Below are positions 1 to 9,891 of a stretch of DNA of 64,000 bases, in pieces. Source of the stretch: Leuctra nigra (taxonomy: Eukaryota; Arthropoda; Insecta; Plecoptera; Leuctridae); assembly GCA_934045905.1 (NCBI GenBank), contig OW203768.1:24395060-24459059 (forward strand). The letters run 5' to 3'. The translations under genes were made by a program, and so were the position numbers. The notes under the pieces are model-generated. The model saw only the letters and a program-made list of their open reading frames with translations, did not search any database and was not told the DNA's origin. How positions within the stretch are numbered: position 1 is the first letter of the stretch; each line of letters begins with the position of its first letter.

Positions 1-929
1 GGCAACATGGACGTGAAAGCTTGTCGGATTTCCTGGACCATATCAACAGTGTTCACGCTGACATCAAATTTACCATGGAAATCGAGTTAGATAATACCCT
101 ACCATTCTTAGACGTAAAAGTAACTAAGAATTCAGACGACACCATCATAGGACATACCGTTTATAGGAAGCCTACGCATACTGATCGTTATCTGCATACT
201 TCTTCTCATCACCATCCTACGCAGATAAGAGCAATAGCCTACACTCTCGCTACTCGATCTCGCCGCATAGCAGATGACAAGAACATCAGAGAAGAACTGA
301 AATCTCTGGAGCATGCCCTTTTACAAAATGGTTTCGAAAACAAGGTAATTAAGAAAGCTTTTTGTAGAAAAACAAATTCTGAAAGACAACGAGAGCAAGA
401 ACAAGAACCGGTACCTGATACATCTGACGAAACAGTTGTAGAAACACAAAAGAAAACATACTCAGCTTTTCTGCCTTATGTCAGTGGTGTAACCGACAGA
501 ATTAGTAAGCTGTTGAGAGAAGAAAACATTAAAACAGTGTTCGATACCGATCGAAAACTTGGCAGTTATCTTCGCAGTGTAAAAGATGTACGGCACCTTG
601 AGGTGTGGGGGGTATACGAGATACCGTGCGACAATTGTGAAAAAGTTTACGTGGGACAAACTAATAGAAATGTATCACAACGTCTACAAGAACATCGTTT
701 ATAAATAGAACAGGACAAGGAGAGATCTGTTCTCGCAAAGCATGTACGAGAAAGTGGTCACAAGATCAATTATGACGGTACGACCATCCTTGCCAAGTCA
801 GATAAACTCGTTCCAAGACAAATAAGAGAAGCCATAGAAATTGGAAAACGTGAAACACATTGCCTCAATATTCAACTTGACAGAATATGCTATCTCAAAC
901 TTGGAATTCCCGCTCCCGCTACCCGCTAG
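1..929 (+). pseudogene. Penelope-like element RT C-terminus and GIY-YIG endonuclease, copy 1
   Basis: The frame opening at the window edge reads the end of a PLE reverse transcriptase (thumb region with LPFLDVKVTK and VYRKPTHTDRYLH), then a linker, then a GIY-YIG nuclease beginning GVYEIPCDNCEKVYVGQT. This is the usual PLE order: RT followed by a C-terminal GIY-YIG domain that nicks target DNA. A single in-frame TAA at 702-704 cuts the nuclease. The same frame then continues with coding-like sequence (AKHVRESGHKINYDG, REAIEIGKRETHCLN) to a natural TAG at 927-929. The copy is therefore inactive through one nonsense codon but otherwise little decayed. The 5' part lies outside the window. Its closest relative here is the copy at 1332-3588. 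Confidence 0.88.
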
Positions 930-1279
930 CTACACTGGCTTCTCGGTCGCAACAAGAGAATGCAGATCAATCGCACAGTTCATCAGGTTCTTCGGAAGAG
1001 GTTCGTCGAGTAACAAGATCCATGTACAAGAGATGTAATCGACCCTGATTGTTTGACGTTCTTATGGTTTTCGAGAGGGCTGTTTTTCCAGAGCCTCATA
1101 GTATTGTATAATATGTTCTGTTTCTGGCATTGTTTTTTCTTATTTGACAGCTGACAGATTTCTCTGTAAATTTTTAGTATTTGATTTTTTTGGTTTGTAC
1201 CTTGAAGGGTGGGCGGACGCCTATCGAAACGTCGGTTTGAATAAACTATTTACGTAGCATAATACCGTATCATGTCTTT
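930..1279 (+). mobile_element. 3' UTR and terminal repeat of PLE copy 1
   Basis: This non-coding stretch follows the GIY-YIG stop. Its end (about 1199-1279) parallels the end of PLE copy 2 (about 3765-3880): a hairpin followed by CGAAACGT, an AATAAA-like string, TACGT, an ACCGT string, then (TA)n. The shared layout marks it as the PLE terminal repeat (pLTR) at the junction between two tandemly placed copies. Confidence 0.65.
1202..1240 (+). ncRNA. Degenerate hammerhead ribozyme motif in PLE terminal repeat
   Basis: The string TTGAAGG is followed by a hairpin (arms 1208-1214 and 1219-1225, loop GGAC) and then GAAACGTC. It lines up with the hammerhead core CTGANGA / stem II / GAAA / GTH found in PLE terminal repeats. 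Two core positions differ (C to T, and the last A to G), so self-cleavage is unlikely. Short stem I pairing (ACC with GGT) is still visible. Confidence 0.45.
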
Positions 1280-1305
1280 AATATATATATATATATATAT
1301 ATATA
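1280..1305. repeat. (TA)n microsatellite at PLE junction
   Basis: About 13 TA units lie between the end of PLE copy 1 and the start of PLE copy 2. The same microsatellite borders every PLE terminal repeat in this window. Confidence 0.95.
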
Positions 1306-1331
1306 AAATACATCCTTATCTTTTTCAACAA

Positions 1332-3588
1332 ATGGACATTATCACCAAAGCCCAATCCCTGAGTTTCGCTGAAATTGCAAGGACCAGACAAATTCGCAAG
1401 TTTGAGAGGTTACTTTCAAATAATACAAATCACACGGCAGCCAAACCAACGTTTTCTCTTGATCCTGAGAGAGTGGTTGTGAACCGTTCTTCTGTGAAAC
1501 TTAACGAGGCAGCATGTAGTGTTCTCTGTAAGGGGCTCAACTTTGCTATTGCTCCAAAGAGAATTCCGGTCGAAAAGATTATTAGCGGCGTGGAAGCAGC
1601 TTTATTCAACGCCCGTCTTCCTGCAGAGAAAGCTGAACAGATTAGGCAAGAGACAGCATCAATTCTTCGTAAAGCCAAACCACCGCCGAGGAATGTGTCC
1701 GTAGACGAGATGAAAGAATTGAGAAACTTACTAGACAACACCGATATCATTATACTTCCAGCTGATAAGGGAAACGCCACGGTAGTCTTAAACACGGAAG
1801 AATATAAAGCAAAAATGAAGGAGCTTCTACAAGACCCTGCATATATTCTCAATGAACACAATCCAACGGTCAGCCTTGAAAAGAAAACCAGTAGACTCAT
1901 TAAACAATATTCATCTTCCATACCGAAAGATGATATCTCACGTATCATCCCGTTTGAGAAATCGTCACGAGTTCCGAGACTATATGGACTCCCTAAAGTG
2001 CACAAAGCTAATATGCCGCTTCGACCAATAGTAAGTGCTGTGTCTTCTCCAACTCAAGCCCTAGCAAAATATCTGGCAAAACGTCTGCAACCATATTCTG
2101 AGGAAGCATTATCATATGTTAAAAATTCAACTCATTTTGTGGAGATTATTGACAGCATCAAGATTGAACCAGGTGATCTACTTGTGAGTTGTGACGTCGT
2201 CTCGCTTTTTACTCAAGTTCCTGTTCAAGAGGCAATGGACATTATTGCTGTCAAATACCCAAGAATTGATAAACATGTGATCGCTTTGTCACGGCACTGC
2301 TTGTCATCTACATACTTTATTTATGAAGGTCAATTTTACAAGCAAATTGATGGAGCTCCCATGGGCTCACCTCTGTCACCCGTCATTGCAAATCTGTTCA
2401 TGGAGAGTTTCGAAACTAAGGCACTAGAAACAGCACCTCTGAAACCCAGTTGCTGGTATCGTTATGTTGATGACACGTTTCTCGTTTGGCCACACGGAGA
2501 AGATAAACTTCATATGTTTCTTAATCACCTCAACAGCATACATCAGAAGATTCAATTCACTATGGAAATCGAGAAAGATGGAAACCTACCTTTCTTTGAT
2601 GTACTAGTGATTAAACACAGTGATGGAAGCTTGCGGCACACTGTATACAGAAAACCTACTACTACGAATCGGACTTTACATGCTACTTCTCACCATCATC
2701 CTGCCCAGATCAAAGCCGTGGCTTATACTTTGGCAACACGTTCGAAAAGAATCGCTGATCAAGAACACATGGAAGAAGAAGCAAGTTTTCTGAAGAATGC
2801 ACTTCTCCAGAATGGATTTTCTAACAGTTTGATTCATAAAGCCTGGACAAGAAAGTTATCGGCAGAAGCAGCGAAAGATAACATTTCTTTGTTGTCTGAA
2901 GATTTGTAAAAAGAAATTGCGACTGTAGGTACTGCATTTCTACCCTATGTAAAGGAAACCACGGACCGGATTAGCAAAGTTTTTTAGCAGTAAAGCAGCA
3001 GTTTTACTGCAGTTTAGCAGTAAGTTTTTTAGCGGATTAGCAGTAAACATAAAAACTGTGTTTTCTACAGACCGCAAAATTAGCGCAATGCTTAGAAACT
3101 TCAAAGACAGGATACCACTAGAAAGAAAAGGAGTTTATGAAGTTTCTTGTGAAAACTGTGATATGGTGTATATTGGACAAACTGGTAGAATTATGTCTCA
3201 GCGAAAAAGAGAGCATGAGCTGGATGTGGAGCAATGCAAGAAAACTTCAACTCTGGCTCACCACACCAGGTACAAGAAACACAAAATCGATTTCGAGAAT
3301 ATGAAGTCCATTGCAACGGTTGACCATCTAGGAACTAGAATTTACCGTGAAGCCCTAGAGATAGAACGACGACCTCATGCGATGAACAGAAGAGATGACG
3401 GGTTGAGACTGCCGGTAGCGTGGAAACCGCTGGTATCCAACATTATGATCAAGCCTCCTAGCAGACCCCATCAGAGTCCAGAGATGCCCATCGAGCCGAG
3501 GAGATCCGTGCCCCCGCGAGAAAGTCCTCAGAAACATCGTGATCCACCAGGACGCATGTGCACAAGAAGTCAAAACAAGAAACCTTGA
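1332..3588 (+). pseudogene. Penelope-like retroelement, RT plus GIY-YIG ORF, copy 2
   Basis: The near-complete PLE ORF most plausibly starts at the ATG at 1332, just after the TA repeat. The N-terminal region is followed by DKGNATVVL, LYGLPKVHKANMPLRPIVS, the RT palm with SCDVVSLFTQVPV, GAPMGSPLSPVIANLFME, and the catalytic YRYVDDTF. After the thumb comes a GIY-YIG domain (GVYEVSCENCDMVYIGQTG). It would act as a target-primed RT with its own endonuclease. The frame stops at 2909 (TAA). The linker continues as FLPYVKETTDRISK and is then broken by a repetitive insertion at about 2975-3045. Coding resumes at about 3050 and ends at 3588. The copy is broken, but both catalytic domains are intact in sequence. 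Confidence 0.9.
2975..3048 (+). repeat. Slippage-type insertion disrupting PLE copy 2
   Basis: The strings AGCAGTAA and GTTTTTTAGC recur several times in about 70 bp, exactly where the linker between RT and GIY-YIG should read through. Multiple stops in all frames result. The internal repetition suggests local duplication or template slippage rather than insertion of a foreign element. Confidence 0.6.
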
Positions 3589-3763
3589 CTTTTTGCTAGC
3601 ACTGTATCTACCTGTTGCATTTTCTATTCACCTAGTTTTTAATGTTATCTTTTTCAACCATGCGGAGGGCTCTGTCTACACCTTACTTTTGTCATCAGTT
3701 GTTTTTCTCCTGTCATTTTCTCAAATTTTTTACTTTTAGTGTTTTGAATGTTCTTTTAATATT

Positions 3764-3812
3764 AATTTCCTGAAGATGCCTAGCAGGAGCTAGGCGAAAC
3801 GTAGAATTATAC
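3764..3812 (+). ncRNA. Hammerhead ribozyme motif in PLE copy 2 terminal repeat
   Basis: The complete conserved core is visible: CTGAAGA at 3770-3776, stem II of seven pairs (3778-3784 with 3789-3795, loop AGGA), GAAAC at 3796-3800, and GTA at 3801-3803, the expected cleavage triplet GTH. Stem III is only the self-complementary ACGT, so activity would need a dimer, as described for PLE hammerheads. Stem I pairs TTC with GAA next to the core and is weak further out. Confidence 0.7.
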
Positions 3813-3881
3813 TAATAAAGTACGTGGCAATATACCGTGAAAATCTTTTACTAATATGAGCGGCTACGAAAAAATCAAGAA

Positions 3882-3884
<3 letters not shown>

Positions 3885-3927
<43 letters not shown>
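3885..3927. repeat. (TA)n microsatellite after PLE copy 2
   Basis: About 21 TA units separate the end of PLE copy 2 from the inverted terminal-repeat pair at 3928-4227. Confidence 0.95.
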
Positions 3928-3930
<3 letters not shown>

Positions 3931-3984
3931 ATATTATTCTTTCGGGAATCAGTTCGTGCTCTTTTCTCTCTTGGACAATCTTTA

Positions 3985-4031
3985 TTTATCCAACGTTTCG
4001 GTAGAATTACATCCACCATCTTCAGGGACAC
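3985..4031 (-). ncRNA. Hammerhead ribozyme motif, left arm of inverted pair
   Basis: This is the reverse-complement twin of the motif at 4124-4170. On the minus strand it reads CTGAAGA, a stem II hairpin, GAAAC and GTT, with a five-pair stem I. Confidence 0.7.
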
Positions 4032-4123
4032 ATACAAAGAGAAAATAAAATTACTAGATTGTGTCTTTGAAATCGGGAGTTTTGACAGGTGATTTTTCTA
4101 GTAATTTTATTTTCTCTTTGTAT

Positions 4124-4170
4124 GTGTCCCTGAAGATGGTGGATGTAATTCTACCGAAACGTTGGATAAA
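4124..4170 (+). ncRNA. Hammerhead ribozyme motif, right arm of inverted pair
   Basis: The core is CTGAAGA at 4130-4136. Stem II pairs 4138-4143 with 4150-4155. GAAAC at 4156-4160 is followed by the cleavage triplet GTT at 4161-4163. Stem I pairs TGTCC (4125-4129) with GGATA (4164-4168). Stem III is the palindrome ACGT, implying a dimeric fold. All invariant core nucleotides are present. Confidence 0.72.
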
Positions 4171-4261
4171 TAAAGATTGTCCAAGAGAGAAAAGAGCACG
4201 AACTGATTCCCGAAAGAATAATATAACATATAACTCATATGTTCGTGAAAATACGAAATTA

Positions 4262-4264
<3 letters not shown>

Positions 4265-4316
<52 letters not shown>
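4265..4316. repeat. (TA)n microsatellite
   Basis: About 26 TA units bound the right side of the inverted terminal-repeat pair and lie directly upstream of the gustatory receptor pseudogene. Confidence 0.95.
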
Positions 4317-4319
<3 letters not shown>

Positions 4320-4369
4320 TTAAAGTAGAATTGCGTTGGACTATTTGCTCACTATTCACGAAGAATGAA

Positions 4370-5564
4370 ATGAAATATCCAGCAGCCAGTTTGCTTTTCT
4401 ACCTCAGCAAGATTTTCGGACTCGCACCGCTGAAGTCTGATTTCACCCGAACGACATTTGCTTCTTGTTACAGTTTCATAATTTTAATTATTATAATAAC
4501 TGTTATGATCATGACCGAGGCAATGATGCTCCAGCTTCATAGTTCTGCAAAAACACACTCGCCAGTTGTTATCATTAGTTCCTTATATATTGCGTCTTCT
4601 GCACTTAGTTCAGCTTCGTCTATTCTTATGGTTTTAATTAGAAGCAAAACTAGCGTGAAGGACTTCTTTCATCTTGTAGTTCACTTGAAAAATCGTGGTG
4701 ACTATAGAAAATTGTACTTAGGAATACACACACATATTTGGCTTGGCATTGTTTGTGTATATGGATTCATTTTTGCTGTAGGTGCATTCGATTATCAAGT
4801 AATTGGAGTAAAGCTAACCCAGTTATTTTTGGTGATATACATCCTGTATTGTGTTAATTTTTTAACGTGTCTACAATTTATAAGTGCAGTGATTGTTGTG
4901 AAATATGTGTGACGTGAGATTAATATGTCACTTGCAGTTTTGAAGGCTACAGAAGGGACGAATCGAGAAGTGTCTCACATATTTAACAACAAAGTTGATG
5001 TTTTGAAACTATATGCTTCTCATCGAGAACTCTCTCAATGAGATTCTCTCATTGAACTTCGATTCAAGATGTATTAACGAACTTCAGTCCTTACGAGGGA
5101 GTTACATCAGAGTTCACAACAGTTTCCGAATTCTAAATGATTTGTTTGGATTTCGAATGCTTGCTATTATTACATAGTTATTGGGTGGCATAACATTTCA
5201 TAGTTATATAGTTGTATCAGTTCCATTTACGGATATTACTAATCAGATATTGGATGATCGACTTAAAGAAATTTCTTCATGTATCTGGTTACTTTGGCAT
5301 ATCATTGTGCTATTTGTCATCTGTTTTGCATCCCAAATAACTTGTGATGAATCCAATAAGATGTCGCTTTTGGTTCAAGAATATTTGCTCGTTGATGGTA
5401 TTAGCGTTGAAGTGCAACATGAGTTAAATAGTTTCTCCCAACAGCTGATTTGTAACACATTAGTTCTTTCTGCTTGTGGACTTTTTAATTTAAATATGAC
5501 GTTGTTACTCAGTGTAGTTGCTACGGTTACTACGTACACTGTCATTTTGTTGAGTGTTAAGTAA
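4370..5564 (+). pseudogene. Insect gustatory receptor (7tm_7 family), degenerate
   Basis: From an ATG at 4370 the frame reads an N-terminus typical of insect gustatory receptors (FYLSKIFGLAPLKSDF) and several hydrophobic segments, then reaches TGA at 4910-4912. Family-like sequence resumes downstream: NELQSLRGSYIRVHNSFRI and LNDLFGFRMLAIIT, then a block ending LFNLNMTLLLSVVATVTTY. This corresponds to the last transmembrane segment and the TY...QF signature, here TYTVILLSV with the final QF lost. Damage includes TGA at 4910, TGA at 5039, a frameshift between about 5040 and 5060, and TAG at 5175-5177. No introns are evident. The protein would have been a ligand-gated taste channel in the plasma membrane. 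The PLE terminal repeats end about 50 bp upstream. Confidence 0.82.
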
Positions 5565-5770
5565 TGTCACAAAAAGAAAACTTGCATATGCTACGACCAT
5601 CAGCCATCAGCTGACCTGGAAACCGCTTATTACTGAAGTAAGAAGTTAGATAGAACCTATCTAGAGTTAACTATGTAAATAATCAGAATCCTCTCCCGGC
5701 AGTGCGAATGGCAAACTGTCCGCTCAGTATAGTTGCTTATGTACAATCGCTTATAATAAACGGATAGTCA

Positions 5771-6222
5771 TTAGATTAGATTAGATTAGTTTGGTTTAAT
5801 GGCGCGTCAATGACGAGGTTATATTGCGCACATTAATTGTTATATTTAACTTTGTTGATCATAATTGGAGGGCAAGGGGAGGGGGTCGACATAACGGGCC
5901 CGATCCGGGGGAGTCCAGCACTGGTGGGAAGGCCAGGCTGGAATGGGGACGGACCGGGGGGTGTGAGGATTCGGGCCGGCTGAACCCGATTACAGGGGGA
6001 TCACCATCTCGAGGGGGGAGGCCGGCCCGAGGGGACCGCAAATTCAAGGGAGGGCATGGTTAGGCCGACCCTGGCTGTTCTTGGTCTGGGCCTCACCACT
6101 GATCTGTCCGGCATGGGTAACCCTTACACATGAGCATATGCTCGCCGGCGTAGCTGCAATGGATCATTGGCCAACACAAACCCCACCACCGCGATAAGGT
6201 GACAGCCGTCGGGGGGACGGAT
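5771..6222 (+). repeat. Dispersed repeat B, copy 1 (retroposon-like)
   Basis: The stretch starts with TTGGTTTAATGGCGCGTCAA, has a GC-rich body in an otherwise AT-rich region, and ends near GATAAGGTGACAGCCGTC. The copy at 33676-34082 matches it over nearly its whole length. Shorter or more diverged relatives lie at 15858-16270, 27843-27885 and 35005-35060. Open frames here are not conserved between copies and are not genes. Family assignment (SINE or 3' end of a non-LTR element) is open. Confidence 0.7.
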
Positions 6223-7540
6223 AGTCATATTTTGGAGCAATACTCCACACAGCGTCCGCATCTTCAGGGGTCAATAGAGAATATTCGAATCCTTGGGCCT
6301 TGTGTAGGGAAAAGTTCAGTGAACTTCGTCTTCTCACACTGGCAAGTTTATGTATTCTTGAGATAAGATGCTTCACGGTCAAGAACATGGAGCTTTTTAA
6401 GGTACCATCTTTAATTTGGATTTAATTTGTTCTTTACTTAAATAGCTGGGTTATTTCTGTTTCTTCTCTTTCTTTAAGTTTGATTATATCTATAATACTT
6501 TTTTTTAAATGTAACTTAAGTCATGCGATACGAAAATCCCCATTGTTTGACTGCTTGTATCTCAGAACTCATTTTTCCAACGTTTTTGACATTTCAAAAT
6601 GTAATTTCTCTGTTTGTATAGCAGCTATCAACATGATTTTTGTTTTGTTTGTTAGATTATAATATTCTCTGTGGTATGAACTGATAAAATGGGTGTAAAT
6701 AGAGTATTTTTATGAGGTGTTAAAAATAATTTTATCGATGATAAATTTAAAAAATATATATATATTTTGTGATAGAAATTATTATTTTAGAATATTGTTT
6801 CTTCCTAGTCCAAACCATTCACCACCTATCTCCAACAAAAAAAAATTGGGCACGTCAGACCAACCGTATCTTCTGAATCACGTTTTGAGTTAACACCAAT
6901 TTTTCTTTTGTTAAAAATTCCCAACAATGAATTTTTTTCAAATTTTTTTCCACACTTCTTTTAATTTTGTTACAGCCCGAATATACAGAAAAAAATCTTG
7001 GCATTCTAAATTCAAAATTGCAAATAAAATTTAAGCATAATGAGAACGCATATGAAACACGAGAAGCGGGATAACTTCAACAAAGTATACTGCCGACTAC
7101 AAGCAACATCACATGGGAGTCGTTCAAGCAGGCATACGTATTTTTAATGTTTTACCTGTAGAAATTAAATCACTTTAATTAGATTTTAAAATATATGTTG
7201 TATTTGAAAGTGTTATAATAAAGGAACAGTGTGGATGCATTTTTAAATAGAAATATGTAACTATGGTTAAATAAATATAGATAAATTTAGACTTGGAAGT
7301 ATTTCCGAAAATTCTTTTTAGTTTTTAATAGTTGGACTAACACTGGTCCTTACCCTTAAACTTCAATTATCTACTTGTGTTATATTACCTTTTCATTATC
7401 TCTATTTGATGTAGATTGTCTTATTTTTACATAATTGCGACAATGATAACAATGTTACAAATGTGAAAACTATACAATAAATACAATACAATGTGATATA
7501 CTGATGACGTTTTTGTTAATTGGAAAAATGGTTTAGATCT
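6223..7540. other. AT-rich intergenic DNA
   Basis: No convincing coding sequence, RNA gene or repeat boundary is seen. Open frames are short and low in complexity. Confidence 0.6.
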
Positions 7541-7680
7541 CTTCCACGTCTGAATTCAATCCCCACAAAAAATCGGTGTACATGGATCTTGAGTCAGCTT
7601 TGAGCTTCTCTATTGGACCGCTTGGTTCTGAAGAAACCCGATGGTATGCGTGATCACACAGTCTATCCACAAGCAGATCT

Positions 7681-7884
7681 TACAATGATTCGTCCTAACA
7701 TAACCCGACGTTGAATAAAGAAGCAATGCATGATCATGGCAAGTCGGAATCAACGGATTGGAATAAAATTGTAAAATGTTTCCGATGCGGCGCTCAAGGC
7801 CACATCAGTTCAAGCCTTGAATGCCGAGCGAGAAAAGCAAACTGCTCGAAGTGTGGAAAAGTAGGGCAATACAGTAACTGCTGA
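7681..7884 (+). pseudogene. LTR-retrotransposon gag fragment with CCHC zinc knuckles
   Basis: The frame from 7774 reads [17 protein letters not shown] and then [14 protein letters not shown] before TGA at 7882-7884. The first knuckle has CX2CX4HX6C spacing. The second has Gln in place of His and a shortened spacing. These are nucleocapsid knuckles of a gypsy-type gag, which package genomic RNA. The same segment (about 7681-7880) occurs inverted at 13100-13330. No protease or RT follows, so this is an isolated fragment. Confidence 0.65.
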
Positions 7885-8169
7885 CATTGTAATCACCATG
7901 CAATCACCAATCACCATGTAAAATTTGCTCCTTTATTGTCAATTTCAATTTTCTTTTCAATATTTTTTATTCCCTTCCTTCCAGCCAGCCCATCGAGTCG
8001 TCTCAACAGGCAAAAGAAAAAGTCAAGAACTTCCAGCAATCACTGCTAATGGAGCCAGTGATTCGTATCCGACGGGACGAGAATCTGGACATCTTGGCAA
8101 TACTGGGAGCCGATTAAACACATCTCGGTAGTGAAGCGCAGGGGACCGCATGCATTGTCTTTAGCCGAT

Positions 8170-8270
8170 GCATTATCGGCTTGAATGCCGAGCGAGAAAA
8201 GCAAAATGCTATACAAGTGTGGAAAAGTAGGTAATTAGAGCAAGTGCTACATTGTAATCAGTAATCACAA
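8170..8270 (+). repeat. Second, partial copy of the gag zinc-knuckle segment
   Basis: The string TGAATGCCGAGCGAGAAAAG followed by a Cys-knuckle-like GTGTGGAAAAGTAGG repeats 7825-7870 with deletions. It is a decayed duplicate with no open frame. Confidence 0.6.
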
Positions 8271-9480
8271 TAAAAAGTAACGAAATAATTACATAATATT
8301 GATACAGTTGCAAGTTACAAGAAGAGTAGATTTATGGGAAGAGATTTTATCGTCCAGTCAAAAGTCTGCATGGTAAAAAAAAAACGAAGTTCTTAATTAA
8401 ATTGATTTACTGAAGCCGACATGAAACTAAGTCACTAAATATTTCACATGTCTCAACTTCCACGAATAACTGCCGAGGCCGAATCGATACTATCAATTTA
8501 TAATGCATGATCTTCAAGACATTTCTTACAGTTCGGTGAGCGACACTGATGAATCATGTAGGTTTTGAAATGTCGCAGTGATTCATTGTTTTTTACCTAC
8601 CAGAGTGTTGACGCTGGATTATAATTATGGCAAGTGCCCATATGCCAATGTGACACGTTTAGATAGGGGCCTTTGAGGTATAAACACATTTAGGATATTC
8701 AACTAATTGTTGAACTTTCTAATTACTTTTTACCTACGAATTCCATTGAAAAAACAGATATTTAACAACCATAACTACATGTTCAGAAAATATTTTTGAA
8801 TTAAAAGTAAAATCAATTCGGTGTGTGTTCTGCCTTTCATTGGCAGCGGCATTTCGAGTGATCTATTCCACAATAAAAGATTTCAAAATGTGCCGAGACA
8901 AATTAAACCCACTTGCACGTATTGGTCAACAATGTCACCCGGAGCCTAGAAAATAGAGTAAAAACCATTGGACATGCGTAGCAGCAGCCGCCAAACTCTC
9001 TGCGTTGTGCGACCCCTCGTGCAAAAGAATCTGGATAGATAATAAAGGAATTTTATTTCTTTTACGTTTTCAAGTATTGTTATTTGCCACGAGGCTGATA
9101 AGAGGATGAACAGACCACTCGAAATGTAGCTACTAATAATACTTAAAACTCGTACAGTATGCTTTTATTACCCATATAATCCTGGAATAAATATACAAAA
9201 TAACTAAATAATAATATCGGTATTATTTTAGTGAGCCGTAGTTAACCGCGGAACATTTTCCCCGCCCATTTTAATGGCCAGCCCGTCACAATCGATATAC
9301 ACTTGTTTATAATTTAGATCACCCGCGTAGCGTGTGAGTAGGAGTATCGAATCCATTGGACTCACTTTTAAATATGAAGTATAGCAAATCAGTTTTTGGG
9401 TGTTAACCTCAGTTGCCTAATCAGTATCTAAAAGAATCATCTTCATAAACCAATATCAAAGAAGAAGCTGTATTTTCTGA
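8271..9480. other. AT-rich intergenic DNA upstream of the odorant receptor
   Basis: No gene is recognised. A promoter for the downstream receptor may lie in the right half, but no reliable core-promoter element was identified. Confidence 0.5.
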
Positions 9481-9487
9481 TAAAAGA

Positions 9488-9565
9488 ATGAATTCTGTGG
9501 AGATCAGAGATGAGATCAGCAAACGACGCACAGCGGGATTCTTGGTCAAGATTCTTTACAACTGC
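9488..9565 (+). other. Possible upstream (5' UTR) exon of the odorant receptor
   Basis: An ATG-led frame (MNSVEIRDEIS) runs into a good donor (GCG/GTAAGAA) at 9566. An acceptor (ATTTCAG) at 9786-9793 lies about 100 bp upstream of the receptor ATG at 9892. Splicing these would leave the upstream frame stopping soon after the junction. It would then be a uORF rather than part of the receptor. This rests only on splice-like signals. Confidence 0.25.
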
Positions 9566-9891
9566 GGTAAGAATTATTGTCTAATTGTTGATAGTAATTT
9601 TAAAGAGAAAGATCATCCCATAAAACACTATTTTGGGTTTGTAACCATCGTGTTGAAGATAGACAATAGGTGTGTTTAAGTTACAGAGTTGTAGACTTAA
9701 CTAAACTGTTATTATAAACATTTCAAAATTATAGTCTCAACTTTTACATTTTATGCACAATAAACAATCATAGCTTCACCATTATTATTTCAGCAGCTAT
9801 ATACATACAAATTCACTAGCGCTACATCTTTGTTACTACTTTCACTGGACAGGTTCCCCGGTAGAAACTCGACACTAGAAACCTAGAAACT

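Larger units (their letters stand above)
3928..4227. repeat. Perfect 131-bp inverted repeat of PLE-type terminal repeats
   Basis: Arm 3928-4058 is the exact reverse complement of arm 4097-4227, with a 38-bp spacer (4059-4096). Both arms contain the hammerhead core and an AATAAA-like string followed by ATTG, matching the ends of PLE terminal repeats. (TA)n tracts flank both outer sides. Reading frames through this block with long Tyr-Ile runs are artefacts of the TA repeat. Confidence 0.9.

Noticed and set aside
1430..2005. 191-codon minus-strand ORF opposite PLE copy 2
   Set aside because: It is antisense to the PLE RT coding frame and shows no recognisable domain.
3856..4360. ORFs with long Tyr-Ile runs
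   Set aside because: They come from (TA)n microsatellite translation and from the inverted repeat, which opens matching frames on both strands.
5824..6063. Glycine/arginine-rich ORF
   Set aside because: It lies in a dispersed GC-rich repeat, and the frame is not kept in the second copy beyond what base composition predicts.
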